NCBI GenBank assembly: GCA_045546735.1 | Contig: JAZQDJ010000139.1 | Location: forward strand, 1-17,247 | Source: SVFI01 sp045546735 | Lineage (GTDB): Bacteria; Bacillota; Clostridia; Lachnospirales; Lachnospiraceae | Reading direction: 5' to 3' | Length of the DNA: 17,247 nucleotides | Shown here: one piece after another, positions 14,781 to 17,247 of the stretch | Position numbering within the stretch: the first letter of the stretch is position 1 | Layout of the letters: each line of letters starts with the position of its first letter | The notes under the pieces: generated by a model | Seen by the model: the letters and a program-made list of their open reading frames with translations, nothing else | The model's database searches: none | What the model was told of the DNA's origin: nothing | Position numbers and translations under genes: made by a program

Positions 14781-15722
14781 ATGAATTATATTGCAGATTA
14801 TAAAGAAAGCGACAGATTTTTCGGAATCTATTTGTGCAAACACAGACAGGCGGCGACAACAAAGAACGGAAAACCGTATGAAACAGTTATTCTTCAGGAT
14901 AAAACGGGAACGATTGACGCGAAAGTATGGGAACCAAACAGTATGGGAATCGATGATTATGATGTTTTCGATTACATTGAAGTGTTTGGTGAGGTGACCT
15001 CGTTTCAGGGAGCACTTCAGGTAAACGTCAAGAGAATCCGCCGCTGTCATGAGGGAGAGTATAATCCGGCAGATTACCTTCCGGTCAGCAGCAAAGACAT
15101 CGATGAAATGTATAAAGAACTTCTCGGTTTTGCAGAGAGTATCAAAGAGCCGCATATCAAGGCACTTTTGCAGGAATTTTTTGTGAAGGATGAAGAGTTT
15201 ATCAAGGCGTTTCGCACCTCTTCTGCAGCCAAAAGTGTACACCACGGATTTGTCGGCGGTCTTTTGGAGCATACGCTCAGTGTAACGAAGATGTGCAACT
15301 ATTATTGTACGGTTTATCCGGCGCTGAACAGGGATCTTTTGATTGCCGGTGCGATGTTACATGATATTGGTAAAACAAAAGAACTTTCTCTTTTCCCGGA
15401 AAATGATTATACCGACCCGGGCCAGCTTCTCGGTCATATCGTAATAGGAAGCGAGATGGTAGGTCAGAAGGCACAGGCGATTCCGGATTTCCCGGAGAAA
15501 ATTTTGGCATATATTAAGCACTGTATTTTGGCGCATCACGGGGAGTATGAGTATGGTTCTCCGAAAAAGCCTGCAATCATGGAGGCGGTTGCTCTCAATT
15601 TTGCAGATAATACAGATGCAAAGGTGCAGACATTTACGGAGATTTTAAACAGCACGACAGAGAAGGGATGGCTCGGATACAACCGCTTGTTTGAGTCAAA
15701 TATAACGAAAGTGACATTTTAA
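14781..15722 (+). CDS. yhaM: YhaM-type 3'-5' exoribonuclease (OB-fold plus HD domain)
   Basis: A 313-residue cytoplasmic nuclease. The N-terminal OB-fold (about 10-90; FFGIYLCKHRQAATTKNGKPY, quoted as FFGIYL, then TVILQDKTGTIDAKVW) binds single-stranded nucleic acid. The HD domain (about 150-295) has H164 (GGLLEHTLSV), the HD pair H194-D195 (AMLHDIGK), H219 (LLGHIVIG), H252/H253 (LAHHGEYEYGSPKKP) and D276 (NFADNTDAK), all expected metal ligands. YhaM degrades RNA, and ssDNA in vitro, from the 3' end with Mn2+ or Co2+, and trims transcript ends in Bacillus and Streptococcus. Length matches the family. The start follows the ribosome site AGGAGAGG (14764-14771), 1 nt after the upstream stop. The name rests on domain order and motifs. 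Confidence 0.93.
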   Translation: MNYIADYKESDRFFGIYLCKHRQAATTKNGKPYETVILQDKTGTIDAKVWEPNSMGIDDYDVFDYIEVFGEVTSFQGALQVNVKRIRRCHEGEYNPADYLPVSSKDIDEMYKELLGFAESIKEPHIKALLQEFFVKDEEFIKAFRTSSAAKSVHHGFVGGLLEHTLSVTKMCNYYCTVYPALNRDLLIAGAMLHDIGKTKELSLFPENDYTDPGQLLGHIVIGSEMVGQKAQAIPDFPEKILAYIKHCILAHHGEYEYGSPKKPAIMEAVALNFADNTDAKVQTFTEILNSTTEKGWLGYNRLFESNITKVTF

Positions 15723-15724
15723 GT

Positions 15725-17134
15725 ATGGACTTTAAGAAAAATGATGAGGTGCAGGTGACGATCACCGACTATACAAGTGAGGGAGCAGGAATCGGAAAAG
15801 TGGACGGTTTTCCGCTTTTTGTAAAGGATGCGATTATCGGAGATACCGTGATTGCAGGGATTACAAAGGTAAAGAAAACGTATGCGTTTGCGAGACTGGT
15901 AAAAATTGTGACACCGTCTGCGGACCGTGTGGAGCCGAGGTGCAAATTCCACAAGCGCTGTGGCGGCTGTCAGATGCAGGCTTTATCTTATGATGCGCAG
16001 CTTGCATTTAAAGAGAATAAAATACGCAATAATCTGGTTCGAATCGGAGGATTTACGCCTGATTTTGTTGACTTAGTCATGGAGCCGATTATTGGAATGG
16101 ACGAGCCGTTCCGGTATCGGAACAAGGCGCAGTATCCGATTGGTGTGGACAAAGAGGGAAATCCGATTACGGGATTTTATGCAGGAAGAACGCACGATAT
16201 TATTGCAAACACGGATTGTTATCTCGGTCGGGAATGTAATCAGGTGATTTTAGAGACCGTGCTTGCGTGGATGAAAGAGCAGGGTGTTTTGGCGTATCAT
16301 GAAGAGACATGTCAGGGGATGGTGCGTCATGCGCTAATCCGCGAAGGTTTTCATACCGGAGAGATTATGGTTTGTCTGGTAGTGAATGCTTCTTTGGGTT
16401 CTGGGTTAGCCGGTGCTAACCATTTGGTTGGTGCATTGCGCCAAATTCCGGAGGTTGGTGAGAGAATTGTCAGCATTTGTCTGAATTATAATCATGAGAA
16501 TACGAACGTAATTTTAGGGCGGGAAAGTGAAGTGTTGTTCGGACAAGGGTATATTACGGATACGCTGTCGGGTATCGCTTTCCGGATTTCGCCGCTTTCT
16601 TTTTATCAGGTCAATCCGGTGCAGACAGAGAAACTTTACGGGACTGCACTTGAGTATGCAGGTTTGACCGGCGAGGAGACGGTTTGGGATTTGTACTGCG
16701 GAATCGGTACGATTTCTCTTTTCCTGTCACAGAAGGCAAAGCAGGTTTACGGTGTGGAAATTGTTCCGCAGGCCATCGAGGATGCAAAGCAGAACGCTGC
16801 GCTGAACGGAATTAAGAATGCTGAGTTTTTTGTCGGAATGGCAGAGGAAGTTTTGCCAAAGAAGTACGAGAAGGAAAATATTTATGCGGATGTGATTGTT
16901 GTTGATCCGCCGCGAAAAGGGTGCGACGAGAAGTGTCTTGAGACGATGGTGAAGATGGCGCCGGAGCGCATCGTGTATGTGAGCTGCGACAGTGCGACGC
17001 TTGCGAGAGATTTGAAGTATCTGTGTGAAAACGGGTATGAGGTGAAGAGAGTGAGGGGAGTCGATCAGTTTTGTCACACGGTGCATGTGGAGACATGTGT
17101 GCTCTTAGTGAAAACGAGCGTGAGCGAAGTTTGA
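15725..17134 (+). CDS. rlmD: 23S rRNA (uracil-C5)-methyltransferase, RlmD/RumA (RlmCD) family
   Basis: A 469-residue SAM-dependent enzyme placing a C5 methyl on uracil in 23S rRNA. A TRAM domain (about 1-62; VTITDYTSEGAGIGKVDGF) precedes the Fe-S cysteines C73, C79, C82 (CKFHKRCGGC) and C165 (NTDCYLG). The methyltransferase domain has FYQVNPVQ (293-300), the SAM loop DLYCGIGTISLF (322-333), E345, VDPPRKGC (393-400), the catalytic nucleophile C421 in YVSCDSATLARDL and the general base E456 in TVHVE. It starts 2 nt after yhaM with only a weak ribosome site (GAAAGTGA), so translation is probably coupled. Firmicute members can modify U747, U1939 or both; which applies is not decidable here, and the symbol is a family label. 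The last codons (VSEV) fall in a GAGC-rich stretch that continues downstream. Confidence 0.92.
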   Translation: MDFKKNDEVQVTITDYTSEGAGIGKVDGFPLFVKDAIIGDTVIAGITKVKKTYAFARLVKIVTPSADRVEPRCKFHKRCGGCQMQALSYDAQLAFKENKIRNNLVRIGGFTPDFVDLVMEPIIGMDEPFRYRNKAQYPIGVDKEGNPITGFYAGRTHDIIANTDCYLGRECNQVILETVLAWMKEQGVLAYHEETCQGMVRHALIREGFHTGEIMVCLVVNASLGSGLAGANHLVGALRQIPEVGERIVSICLNYNHENTNVILGRESEVLFGQGYITDTLSGIAFRISPLSFYQVNPVQTEKLYGTALEYAGLTGEETVWDLYCGIGTISLFLSQKAKQVYGVEIVPQAIEDAKQNAALNGIKNAEFFVGMAEEVLPKKYEKENIYADVIVVDPPRKGCDEKCLETMVKMAPERIVYVSCDSATLARDLKYLCENGYEVKRVRGVDQFCHTVHVETCVLLVKTSVSEV

Positions 17135-17247
17135 GCTTAGAGACACAGTTTGCAAGGCACGCCCAAGAAACCGAGCCATAGGCGATGGTTGATTGGATGC
17201 GGGCTACTGCTGGGGGTAGTGTTGATGGAAAAGATATAGTGTTAAGA
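17135..17247. other. Unassigned right-end sequence with small inverted repeats
   Basis: After the methyltransferase stop, the last 113 bp differ in texture from other gaps here: they are GC-richer and have no T-tract terminator. Small inverted repeats are visible: AACC..GCC-ATA-GGC..GGTT (17170-17190) and CTAC/GTAG around a G-rich loop (about 17203-17219). GAGC words recur from the end of the coding region (17116-17137). An open frame of 21 codons starts at ATG 17185 and runs off the end, but it lacks a ribosome site and I do not recognise it. It may be the edge of a repeat or structured element that continues outside the window. Confidence 0.35.

Noticed and set aside
14721..15272. 183-codon minus-strand frame opposite the exoribonuclease
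   Set aside because: Antisense to conserved OB-fold and HD-domain coding sequence; no ribosome site or family match.
17185..17247. Start of a further gene at the right edge
   Set aside because: Open for only 21 codons to the window end, no ribosome site and no recognisable peptide; cannot be supported.
1..17247. A defence, phage, conjugative or CRISPR system
   Set aside because: All long frames match core metabolic, signalling, DNA/RNA maintenance or chemotaxis families; no direct-repeat array, integrase or transposase was seen.

Overview
The window reads as a chromosomal segment of a low-to-moderate GC Gram-positive anaerobe of the Clostridia, most likely Lachnospiraceae. This is inferred from the paired glgC/glgD genes, spoVG, MutS2, a YhaM-type exoribonuclease, the Clostridia-style sensor kinases and the strong AGGAGG-type ribosome sites. 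No rRNA, tRNA, CRISPR array, transposase, phage or toxin gene is visible. Most of the window is core-genome-like; the less explained parts are one intergenic repeat, two degenerate protein domains and the extreme right end.

Layout. (1) 1-2373, plus strand: 3' part of glgC, glgD (ATGA overlap) and spoVG, closed by a hairpin terminator. This is glycogen precursor synthesis plus a small nucleic-acid-binding regulator. (2) 2374-2644: AT-rich intergenic stretch holding a 168-bp element with 44-bp imperfect inverted ends and four copies of AGTATCTA, abutting an extended -10 promoter. (3) 2645-6894, plus: a tight operon of a threonine-aldolase-like PLP enzyme, a 7-TM hybrid histidine kinase (HisKA-HATPase-REC-Hpt) and a stand-alone two-receiver regulator whose first receiver has lost its phosphoacceptor Asp. 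(4) 6895-6948: a bidirectional terminator separating the two convergent blocks. (5) 6947-13329, minus strand: mutS2, an OmpR-type response regulator and its membrane histidine kinase form a tightly packed operon (gaps of 12 and 0 nt), followed by a chemoreceptor that has its own likely promoter. (6) 13330-13468: divergent promoters. (7) 13469-17134, plus: an HtrA/DegP-like membrane protein that lacks the catalytic His and Asp, a YhaM-type 3'-5' exoribonuclease, and an RlmD/RumA-type 23S rRNA uracil methyltransferase, spaced by 1 and 2 nt. (8) 17135-17247: an unassigned tail rich in small inverted repeats.

How the genes work together: GlgC makes ADP-glucose with GlgD as a probable non-catalytic or regulatory partner. 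The hybrid kinase carries all modules of a His-Asp-His relay and is coupled by an 8-nt overlap to a regulator without an output domain, so that pathway probably ends in protein-protein signalling instead of direct DNA binding. The minus-strand kinase/regulator pair is a conventional transcriptional two-component system. The last operon links RNA turnover and rRNA modification with a membrane-anchored pseudoprotease. I see no clear new defence or mobile system. The best candidates for something undescribed are the 2431-2598 repeat, the pseudoprotease and the degenerate-receiver relay.
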